64,000 nucleotides of DNA from Prochlorococcus sp. AG-355-P18 (lineage in GTDB: Bacteria; Cyanobacteriota; Cyanobacteriia; PCC-6307; Cyanobiaceae). Shown piece by piece: positions 10,384 through 22,014 of this stretch (position 1 is its first letter; every line of letters starts with the position of its first letter). A program made the position numbers and the translations under genes. The notes below the pieces were generated by a model that did not search any database, had not been told where the DNA came from, and was given only the letters and a program-made list of their open reading frames with translations. The stretch spans positions 1-64,000 of the forward strand of contig QCER01000005.1 in NCBI GenBank assembly GCA_003280515.1, in the 5' to 3' direction.

Positions 10384-11487
10384 ATGGTGTTATTAAATAA
10401 AATCAAAAATAAACTGCGTATTAATTACAGAAAAAAAAGATGGCCAGGTCTAATCGAAGCTTATAAGCAATATCTGCCAGTTACAAAAGAAACTCCTATT
10501 ATTTCCCTCAATGAAGGAAATACACCACTAATTCTAAGTGAGTCAATTAGCAATTTAATCGGTAATGGAACAAAAGTTTTTTTAAAATATGATGGCCTAA
10601 ATCCAACAGGATCTTTTAAAGATCGTGGTATGACTATGGCAATTAGCAAAGCAAAAGAAGAAGGCCGTGAAGCAGTAATTTGTGCAAGCACTGGAAATAC
10701 TTCTGCTGCTGCTGCTGCATATGCTTCTAGAGGAGGATTAAAACCTTACGTTTTAATCCCAGAAGGATTTGTAGCACAAGGAAAACTTGCGCAAGCTTTA
10801 ATGTATGGCGCTGAGATAATATCTATTAATGGCAACTTCGATAAAGCTCTTGAAATTGTTAGAGATTTATCCTCAGAACATCCTGTAGAACTTGTTAATT
10901 CTGTTAATCCATATCGAATACAAGGACAAAAAACAGCAGCTTTTGAAATAATTGATGACTTAGGTATTGCTCCTGATTGGCTTTGTATTCCAATGGGTAA
11001 TGCAGGAAATATAACTGCTTATTGGATGGGATTTAAAGAATATTCAAAAATAAAAAGAAATTTAAAACTACCCATTATGATGGGATTTCAATCCGATGGA
11101 TCAGCTCCATTAGTAAAAAATATAATAGTTAAAGATCCAGAAACAATAGCAACAGCAATAAGAATTGGAAATCCTGTAAATAGAGAAAAAGCAAAAAAAG
11201 TAAAAAAGGAGAGTAAAGGAGACTTTCAGTCAGTTACAGATGAAGAAATAATCGATGCTTATAAAATCCTTGCCAAAGAAGGTGTTTTTTGTGAACCTGC
11301 CAGTGCAGCATCAGTTGCTGGACTGATTAAAAACAAAAATAGAATCCAAAAAGAATCGACTATTGTTTGTGTTCTGACTGGAAATGGCTTAAAAGATCCT
11401 GATTGCGCTATAAAAAACAACGATGCTATTTTTAGAAAAAATATTGAACCTTCATTAAAAAATATAACTAAAATCTTAGGATATTAA
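10384..11487 (+). CDS. thrC: threonine synthase
   Basis: PLP enzyme converting O-phosphohomoserine to threonine. The PLP lysine lies in [11 protein letters not shown], and the phosphate-binding loop is [31 protein letters not shown] is the conserved substrate and cofactor region. The length of 367 residues fits the shorter bacterial class. The ATG at 10384 follows the preceding stop by 6 bp. The end of the protein borders the gene-free region before dnaN. Confidence 0.95.
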   Translation: MVLLNKIKNKLRINYRKKRWPGLIEAYKQYLPVTKETPIISLNEGNTPLILSESISNLIGNGTKVFLKYDGLNPTGSFKDRGMTMAISKAKEEGREAVICASTGNTSAAAAAYASRGGLKPYVLIPEGFVAQGKLAQALMYGAEIISINGNFDKALEIVRDLSSEHPVELVNSVNPYRIQGQKTAAFEIIDDLGIAPDWLCIPMGNAGNITAYWMGFKEYSKIKRNLKLPIMMGFQSDGSAPLVKNIIVKDPETIATAIRIGNPVNREKAKKVKKESKGDFQSVTDEEIIDAYKILAKEGVFCEPASAASVAGLIKNKNRIQKESTIVCVLTGNGLKDPDCAIKNNDAIFRKNIEPSLKNITKILGY

Positions 11488-11820
11488 AATCCAAAAAAAA
11501 TAGTGTCTGTGGAAATTAATTAAAAAGTAACCTTATTTGTTGAAAAGTACATAATAAGAAATTCAATTTGTTGAATAAATTATAAATTTTTGAAAAAAAA
11601 AGAAAATATTTAACAAATTAAAAATTTTTTACACATATTCTTTTCTTCGTAAACTAGGTAAACAAGCTGTTTAATTTAAAAATTCCACAGTTCCCACAAG
11701 AACTACTACTACTAAAAATTTTTTTTATTATTTTTTTTATATATAGAAAAGAGTAAAAAATAAATTTATTGAATTTAATATACGAAAAAAGTATATTGTA
11801 TTTGTAAAAAGTTCCAAATT
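11488..11820. other. gene-free A+T-rich region before dnaN, candidate oriC
   Basis: A 333-bp stretch without a credible ORF, very rich in A/T runs. It contains three 9-mers near the cyanobacterial DnaA-box consensus TTTTCCACA: ATTTCCACA on the minus strand at 11508-11516 (one mismatch), TTTTACACA at 11627-11635 (one mismatch) and AATTCCACA at 11681-11689 (two mismatches). A poly-T/poly-A region follows at about 11716-11765 and could act as an unwinding element. Origins beside dnaN are known in Synechococcus elongatus, and many Prochlorococcus genomes are numbered from dnaN. The dnaN promoter must also lie here. Origin function is inferred; GC skew was not computed. Confidence 0.5.
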
Positions 11821-12981
11821 ATGATGGAAATTATTTGTAATCAAAATGAATTAAATAATGCCATACAACTAGTAAGCAAAGCAGTTGCTTCAAGGCCGAC
11901 ACATCCCATTCTTGCAAATATACTTTTAACAGCTGACCAAGGAACTAATAAAATTAGCGTCACAGGATTTGATCTTAATTTAGGAATTCAAACTTCTTTT
12001 GACGGAACTGTTAAAAATAGTGGAGCTATTACGATACCTTCAAAACTTTTATCCGAAATAGTAAATAAACTACCTAATGAAACTCCTGTTTCTTTAGAAG
12101 TAGACGAAAATTCAGATAGTATCCTAATAAAAAGTGACAGAGGTTCTTTTAATCTAAAAGGAATCCCCTCTGATGAATATCCTAATTTACCATTTGTTGA
12201 AAGCGGTACTTCTTTGAATGTTGATCCTAGTTCTTTTTTAAAAGCTTTAAAATCTACTATTTTTGCTAGTAGTAATGATGATTCTAAGCAACTACTCACA
12301 GGCGTCAATTTTACTTTTAAACCAAATTATTTAGAGTCTGCTTCTACAGATGGCCATAGACTGGCTGTTGCTTTAATTGGTAATGAAGAACATATCGAAA
12401 ATAAAGAAAACTTATCTTCAAATGTTAATGATTTATCTGTAACTATCCCAACTAGATCATTAAGAGAAATTGAAAAACTAGTTTCTTTGAGAAGCTCAGA
12501 AAATTCAATTAAGCTTTTCTATGACAAAGGTCAAGTAGTATTTATATCTTCTAATCAAATAATTACTACAAGAACTTTGGAAGGTACTTATCCTAATTAT
12601 TCACAATTAATTCCCGATTCTTTTTCTAAAATTCTAAATTTTAATACCAAAAAATTAATAGATGCATTAGAAAGAATTGCTGTTTTGGCTGATCAGCAAA
12701 GTAGTGTTGTAAAGATTAAATTAAATGAAAGAGATTTGGCTTTAATCAGTGCTGATGCTCAAGATATTGGAAATGCAAATGAATCAATACCTGTTTCTTA
12801 TTCCGGAGAAAATTTTGATATTGCATTTAACGTAAGATATCTGTTAGAAGGTTTAAAAGTTATTGCTTCTGAAAATGTACTTTTAAAGTGCAATATTGCA
12901 ACTACTCCAGCTGTTTTTGTACCAGAAGATAATCTTAATTCTTTTACTTATTTAGTTATGCCTGTACAGGTTCGTTCTTAA
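11821..12981 (+). CDS. dnaN: DNA polymerase III sliding clamp (beta subunit)
   Basis: Homodimeric ring clamp that gives the replicative polymerase processivity. The 386-residue protein has the three-domain beta-clamp layout: N-terminal MEIICNQNELNNAIQ, then IPSKLLSEIVNKLP, central ASTDGHRLAVA and C-terminal YLVMPVQVRS with the usual MPxR-type ending. Two successive ATG codons occur at 11821 and 11824; either could be the start. The next gene begins one base after the stop codon. Confidence 0.96.
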   Translation: MMEIICNQNELNNAIQLVSKAVASRPTHPILANILLTADQGTNKISVTGFDLNLGIQTSFDGTVKNSGAITIPSKLLSEIVNKLPNETPVSLEVDENSDSILIKSDRGSFNLKGIPSDEYPNLPFVESGTSLNVDPSSFLKALKSTIFASSNDDSKQLLTGVNFTFKPNYLESASTDGHRLAVALIGNEEHIENKENLSSNVNDLSVTIPTRSLREIEKLVSLRSSENSIKLFYDKGQVVFISSNQIITTRTLEGTYPNYSQLIPDSFSKILNFNTKKLIDALERIAVLADQQSSVVKIKLNERDLALISADAQDIGNANESIPVSYSGENFDIAFNVRYLLEGLKVIASENVLLKCNIATTPAVFVPEDNLNSFTYLVMPVQVRS

Positions 12982-12982
12982 T

Positions 12983-13690
12983 TTGAAATTACCTAAAGAA
13001 ATTTTATTAAGTGAATTACTAAACTATAGTGTTAAGGGGAATATGGTCCTTAGTTATGGAAATGGTGAAAATGTTTGGATGCACCCTCCAGTTCATCGGA
13101 TTTTAGGATGGTACTCTCGTCCTTCTAATTTTGATTTAAAAAGAAATGTTTGGCGATTAAATCAAATTACTCAAATCATAGATAATGAAATTTTCGTTAA
13201 AGGTGATCCAGCTATTTCGGATTTAGCAACTTTAAATAGGTTTCCAACTTTAATAGAAGCTAATCTTATAAATATTAATGGATCAAAAATAGGAGTCATC
13301 GCAGATTTTTTATTTGAAATGAAAACGGGCAAAATTAAATATTACTTAGTTTCTAGATCTAATCCTAAGATTCCAGGTTCTAGTAGATGGAAATTAACTA
13401 TTGATAATATCAATGATCAACAACCGGGATTGGTATTTTGTGAAAGTAATTCTTTAGATGATTTAACTTTAATTAAATCAAGTATTAAAAATGAATTTAT
13501 GCAAAAAGGGAAAAAAATTTTTGATAGATTTGATGATATGAAAAATATTGCTTCTAATAGATTAGAGGAATGGCTTGAAGAAGATGAAGATATTAGCCAA
13601 AACTTAGATTTTAAACAAAAAAGTTTTTATAATAACGAAAGAACATCTATACCGTTTAGTGAAAAAAAAGAAGATGACCCTTGGATATAA
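12983..13690 (+). CDS. PRC-barrel-like conserved cyanobacterial protein
   Basis: A 235-residue soluble protein starting with TTG, tightly linked between dnaN and purL. The segment IEANLININGSKIGVIADFLFEMKTGKIKYYLVSRSNP resembles a PRC-barrel fold (a beta-barrel like the one in RimM). The tail is acidic (EEWLEEDEDIS). Position between dnaN and purL is conserved in Prochlorococcus as I recall. I do not know its role; RNA- or photosystem-related functions known for other PRC-barrel proteins cannot be transferred. Confidence 0.75.
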   Translation: MKLPKEILLSELLNYSVKGNMVLSYGNGENVWMHPPVHRILGWYSRPSNFDLKRNVWRLNQITQIIDNEIFVKGDPAISDLATLNRFPTLIEANLININGSKIGVIADFLFEMKTGKIKYYLVSRSNPKIPGSSRWKLTIDNINDQQPGLVFCESNSLDDLTLIKSSIKNEFMQKGKKIFDRFDDMKNIASNRLEEWLEEDEDISQNLDFKQKSFYNNERTSIPFSEKKEDDPWI

Positions 13691-13693
13691 ATA

Positions 13694-16033
13694 ATGATAA
13701 ATCAAGAAAATAATGATCTTTATGATCTTAATGAAGCACTAAAAGTTGAAAATTTAACACTTAATGATTACGAACAAATTTGCAAAAGACTAAAGAGAAA
13801 ACCTAATAGAACAGAATTAGGCATGTTTGGCGTTATGTGGTCTGAGCATTGTTGTTATAGAAATTCAAGACCTTTACTATCCAAATTTCCCACTAAAGGT
13901 AAAAATGTTTTAGTTGGACCTGGAGAAAATGCTGGCGTTATTGACGTTGGAAATAATCAAAAACTTGTTTTTAAAATAGAAAGTCATAATCATCCTTCTG
14001 CTATTGAACCTTTTCAAGGCGCAGCAACAGGTGTGGGAGGAATTTTAAGAGATATATTTACAATGGGTGCAAGGCCAATCGCAGTGTTGAATTCATTGAG
14101 ATTCGGCAACCTTGATAAATCATCCAATGTTGATTTACTACGAGGAGTTGTATCCGGTATTGCACATTATGGAAATTGTGTGGGCGTGCCGACTGTTGGA
14201 GGCGAAATTGATTTCGATGAGAGTTACTCTGGAAATCCTCTAGTGAATGTTATGGCTTTAGGACTTTTAGAAACCGAGGAAATCGTTTGTTCTGGAGCTA
14301 AAAACGTAGGATCACCAGTGTTATATGTTGGTAATACAACTGGCAGAGACGGTGTTGGTGGTGCTAGTTTTGCTAGTTCAGAATTAACTACAACTTCATT
14401 AGATGATAGACCTGCAGTTCAGGTAGGTGATCCATTTATTGAGAAAAGTCTTATTGAAGCTTGTTTGGATGCTTTCAAGACAGGGGATGTAATTGCAGCT
14501 CAAGATATGGGTGCTGCAGGTTTAACATGCAGTAGCGCAGAAATGGCTGCAAATGGCAATTTAGGGATATCTATTGATTTAGATTTGGTCCCCTCTAGAG
14601 AAGATGATATGTCCTCATACCAATATTTATTATCTGAATCGCAAGAAAGAATGTTGTTTGTCGTTAAAGAAGAAAAAATTAATGATCTTATTGAAAAATT
14701 TAATAAATGGGGATTATATGCCAGTGTTATTGGTGAAGTTATAGGAACTAATGAGGTAATTATTTCTCATAAAGGTAAAATTGTGGCCCAAATACCTACT
14801 TCTGCCTTGTCTGATGATACTCCTGTAAATTTTCACAATGTGATTAAAAATCCACCCGATGATCTTTTAAAGAAATGGGAATGGAAAGAAAATAATTTAC
14901 CAGAAATTAATGAGCAAAAAATATTTTCATTGAACGAAAATAAGAATTTTTCTTTTTCAGAAATCATTTTAAAACTACTCTCTAATCCATCAATAGCTTC
15001 TAAACGATGGATTTATAAACAATATGATTCCCAAGTACAAACAAATACAGTTTTTACACCTGGAAAATCAGATGCAGCCGTAGTAAGACTAAGGGAACAA
15101 AATAAAAAAAATAAAAGTAAAGTATTTTCTGGTGTCGCTGCTTCAGTTGATTGCAATAGTAGATGGGTTGCACTTGATCCTTTTAGAGGATCTATCGCTG
15201 CTGTAGCAGAGTCCGCTAGAAATGTTAGTTGTGTTGGGGCTGAACCAGTAGCAATTACAAATAATTTAAATTTTTCTTCCCCTGATAATGAAATAGGATA
15301 TTGGCAACTCTCATCTTCATGTAATGGAATAGCTGAAGCCTGTAAAGCTTTAGAAACTCCTGTTACAGGAGGTAATGTATCTTTATATAATGAATCTAAA
15401 GATAAAGATAATCTAATTACTCCTATTAATCCTACTCCTGTTATTGGAATGGTTGGAAAGATAGATAATGTCGAAAAAGCTATAAGTAGTGAATGGAAAA
15501 ATATTGATGATCAAATCTGGTTAATTGGTTCTTCAAAATCAGAAATAAAAATTGCAGCTAGTTCTTATCTGGAATATTTTCATGGAGAAATTACAGGTCG
15601 GCCTCCAAAAATAGATCTGTTGGATGAAAAGTTTTGCCAGAGTTTTTTAAGAAATGCGATTTTAAAAAGTCTTGTAGTTTCTTCTCACGATATAAGCGAC
15701 GGAGGTTTAGCTATAGCGTTAGCAGAGTCTTGTATTTTGTCCGCAAAGGGTGCAATTATAGAACTAGAGAAAGATTTAAATAGGGTGGATAATTTATTGT
15801 TTGCCGAAGGAGGGTCAAGAATTATTTTTTCAATTAGTAAAATGAAACAAAATAAATGGTTCGATTATTTAAAACAAAATCAAATAAATTTCCCATCAAG
15901 TGTGTATGTAAAAAAAATAGGATACGTATCTAGTGATACTCTGAAGATAAAAATTAACGAAAAAAATATTTGCAATATTAGGGTTGAGGAATTAACCGAA
16001 AAATTTAATAATAGTATTTCAGCTTACTTTTAA
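13694..16033 (+). CDS. purL: phosphoribosylformylglycinamidine synthase subunit PurL
   Basis: ATP-dependent synthesis of FGAM from FGAR in de novo purine synthesis. At 779 residues it is the small PurL type that needs separate PurQ (glutaminase) and PurS partners, which are not in this window. Recognisable blocks are [55 protein letters not shown] and [16 protein letters not shown]. It lies 3 bp after the PRC-barrel gene and 47 bp before purF, forming a purine cluster. Confidence 0.97.
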   Translation: MINQENNDLYDLNEALKVENLTLNDYEQICKRLKRKPNRTELGMFGVMWSEHCCYRNSRPLLSKFPTKGKNVLVGPGENAGVIDVGNNQKLVFKIESHNHPSAIEPFQGAATGVGGILRDIFTMGARPIAVLNSLRFGNLDKSSNVDLLRGVVSGIAHYGNCVGVPTVGGEIDFDESYSGNPLVNVMALGLLETEEIVCSGAKNVGSPVLYVGNTTGRDGVGGASFASSELTTTSLDDRPAVQVGDPFIEKSLIEACLDAFKTGDVIAAQDMGAAGLTCSSAEMAANGNLGISIDLDLVPSREDDMSSYQYLLSESQERMLFVVKEEKINDLIEKFNKWGLYASVIGEVIGTNEVIISHKGKIVAQIPTSALSDDTPVNFHNVIKNPPDDLLKKWEWKENNLPEINEQKIFSLNENKNFSFSEIILKLLSNPSIASKRWIYKQYDSQVQTNTVFTPGKSDAAVVRLREQNKKNKSKVFSGVAASVDCNSRWVALDPFRGSIAAVAESARNVSCVGAEPVAITNNLNFSSPDNEIGYWQLSSSCNGIAEACKALETPVTGGNVSLYNESKDKDNLITPINPTPVIGMVGKIDNVEKAISSEWKNIDDQIWLIGSSKSEIKIAASSYLEYFHGEITGRPPKIDLLDEKFCQSFLRNAILKSLVVSSHDISDGGLAIALAESCILSAKGAIIELEKDLNRVDNLLFAEGGSRIIFSISKMKQNKWFDYLKQNQINFPSSVYVKKIGYVSSDTLKIKINEKNICNIRVEELTEKFNNSISAYF

Positions 16034-16080
16034 ATATGAAAAACATTTCTCAACTATTAATCTTTTTAAGATATTAAGCT

Positions 16081-17541
16081 ATGTGCGGAATAGTTGGAAT
16101 CGTTTCTTCAAATGATGTAAATCAACAAATTTACGATAGTCTTTTGCTTTTGCAGCATAGAGGTCAAGACTCAACAGGTATAGCAACAATGGAGAACACT
16201 GTTTTTCATATACATAAGGTTAAAGGTCAGGTTAATACTGCTTATAGAACTAGAGATATGAGGAATTTAATTGGCAAAATTGGATTGGGTCATGTTAGGT
16301 ATGCAACAAAGGGATCAGCAGAAAGTGTAGAAGAAGCACAACCTTTTTATGTTAATGCTCCTTATGGAATTGTGTTGATACATAATGGAAATTTGACTAA
16401 TACCAGAGATTTAGAAAAACAGTTATTTAACGTTGACAAGCGGCATACAAATTCTTCAAGTGATACTGAAATGTTGTTAAATGTATTTGCGACAGAATTA
16501 CAAGAACAAATTCATAATCAAGGATTAGAACCTGATATTATTTTTAATGCGGTCAAATCTTTACATAAAAGAATTCAGGGATCATATGCTTCAATTGCAT
16601 TAATTTCAGGTCATGGTTTATTAGCATTTAGAGATCCTTTTGGGATTAGGCCTTTAGTCATAGGAAAAAGACTTTCATTAACTACAAAAAAAGAAGAATG
16701 GATGGTTGCAAGTGAATCTTTAGTACTTGAGAATAATGATTATCAAGTAGTGAGAGATGTAGATCCAGGAGAAGCTGTTTTTATAAATCTTGATGGGGAG
16801 TTTTTCTCTAAGCAATGTTCTGAAAATCCAAAGTTATTTCCCTGTGCTTTTGAATATGTTTACTTAGCCAGGCCGGATTCAATTATGAATGGAATTTCAG
16901 TTTATAAAGCTCGTTTAAAGATGGGTGATTATTTAGCAGAAACAATAAAACAAACAATAAATTCTGGAGATATTGATGTAGTTATGCCTATACCTGATTC
17001 TTCTCGACCCGCCGCAATGCAAGTTGCAAGACAGTTAGGAATAGAATATAGGGAAGGTTTTTTTAAAAATAGATATGTTGGCAGAACATTTATAATGCCT
17101 GGTCAGCAGAAACGTAAGAAATCTGTAAGGCAAAAATTAAATGCCATGAGTGCAGAGTTTAAAAATAAAAATGTATTAATTGTTGATGACTCGATTGTAA
17201 GAGGTACTACTTCAAAAGAAATTGTCCAGATGGCTAAAGATGCAGGAGCAAATAAAGTATTTTTTACATCAGCAGCTCCTCCTGTTCGTTATCCTCACGT
17301 TTATGGAATTAATATGCCTAACAGAGATGAATTAATAGCTCATAATAGGACAATAAGTGAAATCGCCGATAAACTTGAAATTGATAATCTTGTTTATCAA
17401 AGTGTTGAAAGTTTGCGTAAATCTATAATAAGTGATTCTCCTATTAAAGGTTTAGAGATGAGTTGCTTTACTGGTGATTATGTAACTGGAACAGTAAATC
17501 AAGAATACTTAAATTGGGTTGAAAATGAATATAAATCTTAG
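16081..17541 (+). CDS. purF: amidophosphoribosyltransferase
   Basis: First committed enzyme of purine synthesis, making phosphoribosylamine from PRPP and glutamine. The protein starts MCGIVGIV, so the N-terminal nucleophile Cys2 is exposed by Met removal and no propeptide is encoded. [10 protein letters not shown] belongs to the glutaminase domain and [14 protein letters not shown] is the PRPP-binding loop. The 486-residue length is usual. Its 3' end overlaps the convergent gyrA-like gene by 4 bp. Confidence 0.97.
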   Translation: MCGIVGIVSSNDVNQQIYDSLLLLQHRGQDSTGIATMENTVFHIHKVKGQVNTAYRTRDMRNLIGKIGLGHVRYATKGSAESVEEAQPFYVNAPYGIVLIHNGNLTNTRDLEKQLFNVDKRHTNSSSDTEMLLNVFATELQEQIHNQGLEPDIIFNAVKSLHKRIQGSYASIALISGHGLLAFRDPFGIRPLVIGKRLSLTTKKEEWMVASESLVLENNDYQVVRDVDPGEAVFINLDGEFFSKQCSENPKLFPCAFEYVYLARPDSIMNGISVYKARLKMGDYLAETIKQTINSGDIDVVMPIPDSSRPAAMQVARQLGIEYREGFFKNRYVGRTFIMPGQQKRKKSVRQKLNAMSAEFKNKNVLIVDDSIVRGTTSKEIVQMAKDAGANKVFFTSAAPPVRYPHVYGINMPNRDELIAHNRTISEIADKLEIDNLVYQSVESLRKSIISDSPIKGLEMSCFTGDYVTGTVNQEYLNWVENEYKS

Positions 17542-19979
17542 TTGAGAAAGTTTTCAAGTCGGAAACAATTTTCAAGGTATTCATCATTATCTAATTTTAA
17601 AAAATCAATTAAAAAGTTTGATTTATTAGATTTGAAATTTAATTTATTTAGGTCCAATCTTGCAGATTTATTTTTATTAGTTTCGATATCAAGGTAATGG
17701 TTACTCGCTATTATTTTAAGGAAGTAATCGTTTTTAAGTTGGGTTTTTTCATTTAAATATCCCAAACTGTTTTCATTTGAGCAGTAAATTTCATTACTAT
17801 TTATGCAGAAGATTTTTCCTTGTTTAGATATTAAAAAAATATTTTCTCCATCATGGAATGTACAACAAGAAACGATTTTTTCACTTGGTAAAAGTTTTGC
17901 AATTATTAATCCTTGGGATTGTTTAGAAGTTGGTGTTAAAAATTTATTTGATAAATTAATTTTAAAAATTCTTCCTATCGAGGTTAATATTATTAAATTT
18001 TTGTTTTCATTAGAAATAAAAGAATCAACTGTTTTTAAATTATTTTTTAATTTTGTAATAGTGAAAGATCTATTACTTTTTATCATATCTTCATCAAATA
18101 AAACTTTTTTAAATCTTCCATCTGAATTTAATATGCACAAATAGTTTTTAGTATCTTTTTTAATTGAATGAAAATTTATTATTTCATTAGGATGAATATT
18201 TCCAAGAATTTTATTATCTAATTTATAGTCTTTATTAATACTTGATTCCCAATCAATGTTAAACACTTTTCCCGTATTTGTGATTCCAATTAATTTAATA
18301 TTCTTTTCAATATTAAATATAAATTTTTGAATATTTTTATTATCTATAATTTTATTTGTAACCTCAAATGATTTCTTGTAATGACCTAAAATCATCCTTC
18401 TTAAATAAAGTCTATTGTCTATATATAATTTTGTTTTTTTACTTATAAAGTCCTCTAATATTTGATTATTAATCGTTTCTAATTCTTCATTTTGATTTAT
18501 ATTTTTAATTATTCTTGTTTTACGAATAACATTGTATTTTTGCTTTAATATTAATAATTCTTCTATGAGTAACTTAAGTAATAATTCTCGTTCATTCAAT
18601 AATTTTTGAAAATAATTCTTTTTCTCTTCTAAATTTTTAATTTCATTATCAATTTGATTTTTTTCTAGAGTTGTTAATTTTTTTAGTGGCATATCCAAAA
18701 CTGAATTTGCCTGTTTTTCACTTAATAAAAACTTTTCTATTAATTTTGATTTAGCTTGCACAGAATTTTCTGATTCTTCAATGATTGCTATAACTTTTTT
18801 TATGTTTTTTGTAGCTTTAGATAAACCTTCTGATATTTCTAGTTTATCAAGGGTGTTTTTTAGAAAATAAAAAGTTCTTTTTCTAATTGTTTCTTCTCTA
18901 AATTCAAGAAAATAGTTGAGATATTTTTTCAGATTTAGTTGTACAGGCTTCCCTTTAATTAAAGCTAAGAATATTGCGCCAAAGTTGGTTTGGAGAGTTG
19001 TTTTTTTATATAAATTAGAAATAACGAGTTCAGAATTTGAATCTTTTTTTAGTTCTATTACAATTCGCATTCCATCTCTGTCGCTCTCATCTCTAATATC
19101 AGAAATCCCAACAATCTTGCCTGAATTAACAAGTTCTGCGAGTTTTTCAATCCAACCTGCTTTATTAATTTGGTAAGGAAGTTCCGTTATGATTATTGCA
19201 TTCTTTTTATGTTTTCCTTTGCCTAAATTCACCTCTTCCTTATTTACAACTCCTCTTATAGTTATAGATCCTTTTCCAGTTTGATAAAGTTCTTCTATTG
19301 CATGGCTATAAATTAATTCTCCGCCCGTAGGAAAATCAGGTCCTTTGATAATGTTAGAAAGTTTTTTATCACTAATATCTTTATTTTTAACTAAGGCAAC
19401 TAAACCATCTACAATTTCGCCTAGGTTGTGAGGCGGAATATTTGTCGCCATGCCAACAGCAATACCTGAAGAGCCGTTCAATAATAAAAATGGAAGTTGG
19501 GCGGGAAGAACATCTGGTTCTTTTTGAGAACCGTCAAAGTTATTTGAAAAGTTTACTGTTTCTGATCCGATTTCTTCAAGAAATCCTTTATGAGCTATTG
19601 GAGCTAATCTGGTCTCAGTATATCTCATTGCTGCGGGCGGATCATTATCTACAGATCCAAAATTTCCATGACCATCAAGAGTAGGATATTTAGTTGAAAA
19701 ATTTTGTACTAGTTTTACTAATGCATCATATACCGCTTGATCTCCGTGAGGATGGTATTTTCCAAGTACATCTCCAACAACTCTTGCACACTTTCTAAAT
19801 GGTTTGTCAGGCGTTAAACCTAATTCGTACATTGCAAATATGATTCTTCTTTGCACAGGTTTAAGACCGTCTCTTGCATCAGGCAAAGCACGTCCAACTA
19901 TTACGCTCATTGCATACTCCAAATAAGAACGTTGCATTTCTTCTTGAAGTGAGATGGAAGTGAAGTTTTTCTTATCCAT
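17538..19979 (-). CDS. type IIA topoisomerase subunit A (GyrA/ParC-like)
   Basis: DNA-cleaving subunit of a type II topoisomerase. The N-terminal domain has [32 protein letters not shown] and the active-site tyrosine in [10 protein letters not shown], with the [17 protein letters not shown] block after it. The C-terminal beta-pinwheel region is divergent and lysine/asparagine-rich, and I see no intact GyrA box (QRRGGKG); the nearest equivalent reads KQSQGLI. This favours a ParC-like relaxing or decatenating role over a classical gyrase A subunit. As I recall, Prochlorococcus has a second gyrA elsewhere. Length is 813 residues. Confidence 0.88.
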   Translation of the reverse strand: MDKKNFTSISLQEEMQRSYLEYAMSVIVGRALPDARDGLKPVQRRIIFAMYELGLTPDKPFRKCARVVGDVLGKYHPHGDQAVYDALVKLVQNFSTKYPTLDGHGNFGSVDNDPPAAMRYTETRLAPIAHKGFLEEIGSETVNFSNNFDGSQKEPDVLPAQLPFLLLNGSSGIAVGMATNIPPHNLGEIVDGLVALVKNKDISDKKLSNIIKGPDFPTGGELIYSHAIEELYQTGKGSITIRGVVNKEEVNLGKGKHKKNAIIITELPYQINKAGWIEKLAELVNSGKIVGISDIRDESDRDGMRIVIELKKDSNSELVISNLYKKTTLQTNFGAIFLALIKGKPVQLNLKKYLNYFLEFREETIRKRTFYFLKNTLDKLEISEGLSKATKNIKKVIAIIEESENSVQAKSKLIEKFLLSEKQANSVLDMPLKKLTTLEKNQIDNEIKNLEEKKNYFQKLLNERELLLKLLIEELLILKQKYNVIRKTRIIKNINQNEELETINNQILEDFISKKTKLYIDNRLYLRRMILGHYKKSFEVTNKIIDNKNIQKFIFNIEKNIKLIGITNTGKVFNIDWESSINKDYKLDNKILGNIHPNEIINFHSIKKDTKNYLCILNSDGRFKKVLFDEDMIKSNRSFTITKLKNNLKTVDSFISNENKNLIILTSIGRIFKINLSNKFLTPTSKQSQGLIIAKLLPSEKIVSCCTFHDGENIFLISKQGKIFCINSNEIYCSNENSLGYLNEKTQLKNDYFLKIIASNHYLDIETNKNKSARLDLNKLNFKSNKSNFLIDFLKLDNDEYLENCFRLENFLN

Positions 19980-20056
19980 TAGAGCGCAAAATTGAATAAT
20001 TATTAATCAACTAAATTAAGACTAATAGGTAAAGCAATATTTACCAGTATTGAACA

Positions 20057-20920
20057 TTAAGATGATTCATTTATTTTGGATTTTGCCAGTATTACATCTT
20101 TTTTAAGTTGTTCATTTTGTAAAAGAATTTCTGTATTGGCCTGTAATTTTTCTCCCCATAACTGTTCTTTTCTATAATCATAATTGACATATTTGGGATC
20201 TTTAGCTAAAGCTTTTTTTGCTAGTTGAATTGCTAATTTATTATTATGGATATTTATACATGAGGCTAGGCCTAGTAATGGTTCAGCATTTTCCTCAATT
20301 GAGATTGCACTTTCAAAAAGTTTGCTTGAGAGATTTATATTGTTTCTCTCGAAATAAGCTAAAGCTTTGTTATTGATTGCTTGCCAGAAATCAGGTTTAA
20401 TTTTTATAGATTTATCAAACAATTTTATAGCTCCTAAATAGTTTTTTTCCATTAATAAAATATTTCCTAATTGAAAAATAGCTTTGTGGTTATCAGGCTC
20501 AATCTTTATTACTTTTTCTAAAGCACTCTTTGCTTTTGTTTGTTGTGAAATTTTTAGATAAACATTACTTTTAGCAAAATATATTTCGCTGATTTTTGGA
20601 TTGATCTGTTCTGCTTTATTTAGAGAATTTAATGCGTTTTTGTATTTTTTGTTGGCTATTTGTGCTTCAGCTAAGATCAACCATAGTTTTTCATCTTTTG
20701 CATTTATTTTTATTGCTAATTTGGCTAAGTTAAGGCTATCTTCATATTGACCAAAATAAAGTAGTTGATATGCATTTTTGCCAATATATAAACTTTGTTT
20801 TTGTAAGTTTTTTATTGTTGGGAAATAATAATAGGGAACTATTGCTCGAACTTTTTCTATTTGAAAAAAGTAAAAACAGATCAAGAAGATCCAGATTGTT
20901 TTTTTTAAAAACTTTTTCAT
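20057..20920 (-). CDS. secreted/anchored TPR repeat protein
   Basis: A 287-residue protein with an N-terminal hydrophobic segment (about residues 8-22, signal peptide or anchor) followed by about five tetratricopeptide repeats, seen as recurring patterns such as LWLILAEAQIANKKYKNALNSL and AIFQLGNILLMEKNYLGAI. TPR arrays act as protein-protein scaffolds; the partner is unknown. Its start overlaps the end of queG by 4 bp on the same strand, so the pair is probably one transcript. Confidence 0.85.
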   Translation of the reverse strand: MKKFLKKTIWIFLICFYFFQIEKVRAIVPYYYFPTIKNLQKQSLYIGKNAYQLLYFGQYEDSLNLAKLAIKINAKDEKLWLILAEAQIANKKYKNALNSLNKAEQINPKISEIYFAKSNVYLKISQQTKAKSALEKVIKIEPDNHKAIFQLGNILLMEKNYLGAIKLFDKSIKIKPDFWQAINNKALAYFERNNINLSSKLFESAISIEENAEPLLGLASCINIHNNKLAIQLAKKALAKDPKYVNYDYRKEQLWGEKLQANTEILLQNEQLKKDVILAKSKINESS

Positions 20921-21873
20921 ATTTTAATTTTTTTATTATTTATATTTGCTTGTATGTTTCTTTTCCACATCCATGGTTTAATTCTTTTTAAGGTAGTCCC
21001 TTTTAGATTTTCTTGCCATGTTTTATCGTCCCAATTGAGAGACTCAATATTAAGATTTTTAATCCATTCTTTCGGTGCAGTTTCATGATTATTGTTGTAT
21101 GGCACTGATTTATTCCATGGACAAACATCTTGACAAATATCACATCCTGCAACCCATCCACCTAAATTTTTTTCTATTTTCTCTGGAATAGTTTTATCTC
21201 TGTTTTCTATTGTGTGATAAGCAATGCAAAGATCTGATTGTATTACAAATGGTTCTACGATTGCGTGTGTGGGACAATGTTCAATGCAAATATCACATTT
21301 TCCACAAAGTTGTTGATGAGGTTTATCTGGCATTAAATCTTTTGTGAGAATCATAAAACCTAAAGTAAGCCAAGAACCATTTTTTTTGCTGATTAAATTA
21401 CTATTTTTACCTATCCAACCAATCCCCGCTTCTTCTGCCCATGCTTTTTCAAGAAGAGGAGAGGTATCAACACATATTTTCCATTTGCAATCAGGAATTT
21501 CTAGGTCGATCCACTTACCAATATTCTTTAATTTTTTGTGAATCACTTTATGATAATCTTCACCCTGGCTAAATTTAGCTACCTTTAGAAAATTGCTATT
21601 ACTGTTTTGTGAATTAATATAAGTAAATCCAACGCTTAAAACACTTTTTGCATCTTCAAAAAGTGAGCCTATATTTTTTCTTTTTTCTGCTTCCATCCAT
21701 TTCATTTCAGCATGATAATTATTTGATAACCATCTTTCTAATGCATTAGTTCTTAATTTTACGCGTGAACTCCCTGGTATTGAAGCTATTCCAGCAACTG
21801 TAAAACCCTCAAAAATAGCTCTTTCTTTTAATTTTTTACTTATTTCTTTTTTTTCCTGAATCGTATTAATCAT
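20917..21873 (-). CDS. queG: epoxyqueuosine reductase
   Basis: Cobalamin-dependent reduction of epoxyqueuosine to queuosine in the anticodon of GUN tRNAs. Two 4Fe-4S cysteine clusters are visible (CGKCDICIEHCP and CDICQDVCPWN), together with the family block ALLEKAWAEEAGIGWIGKN-like motif in residues 140-165. The length of 318 residues is normal. The cbiD gene in this window belongs to the corrinoid pathway that could supply the cofactor. The gene is followed with 4 bp overlap by the TPR gene. Confidence 0.93.
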   Translation of the reverse strand: MINTIQEKKEISKKLKERAIFEGFTVAGIASIPGSSRVKLRTNALERWLSNNYHAEMKWMEAEKRKNIGSLFEDAKSVLSVGFTYINSQNSNSNFLKVAKFSQGEDYHKVIHKKLKNIGKWIDLEIPDCKWKICVDTSPLLEKAWAEEAGIGWIGKNSNLISKKNGSWLTLGFMILTKDLMPDKPHQQLCGKCDICIEHCPTHAIVEPFVIQSDLCIAYHTIENRDKTIPEKIEKNLGGWVAGCDICQDVCPWNKSVPYNNNHETAPKEWIKNLNIESLNWDDKTWQENLKGTTLKRIKPWMWKRNIQANINNKKIKI

Positions 21874-22014
21874 TTCTTTTTTTATGGCATTTCTTTTAAA
21901 AGTTATTTTTGGAGAATAAACTTAATAAATAAAATAGATATTTAAGAAAAATATATCCTAACTTAGTAAAAACAGTTAAATTATTAGTAAAGTTAATATA
22001 GTTAAAGAGTTATT

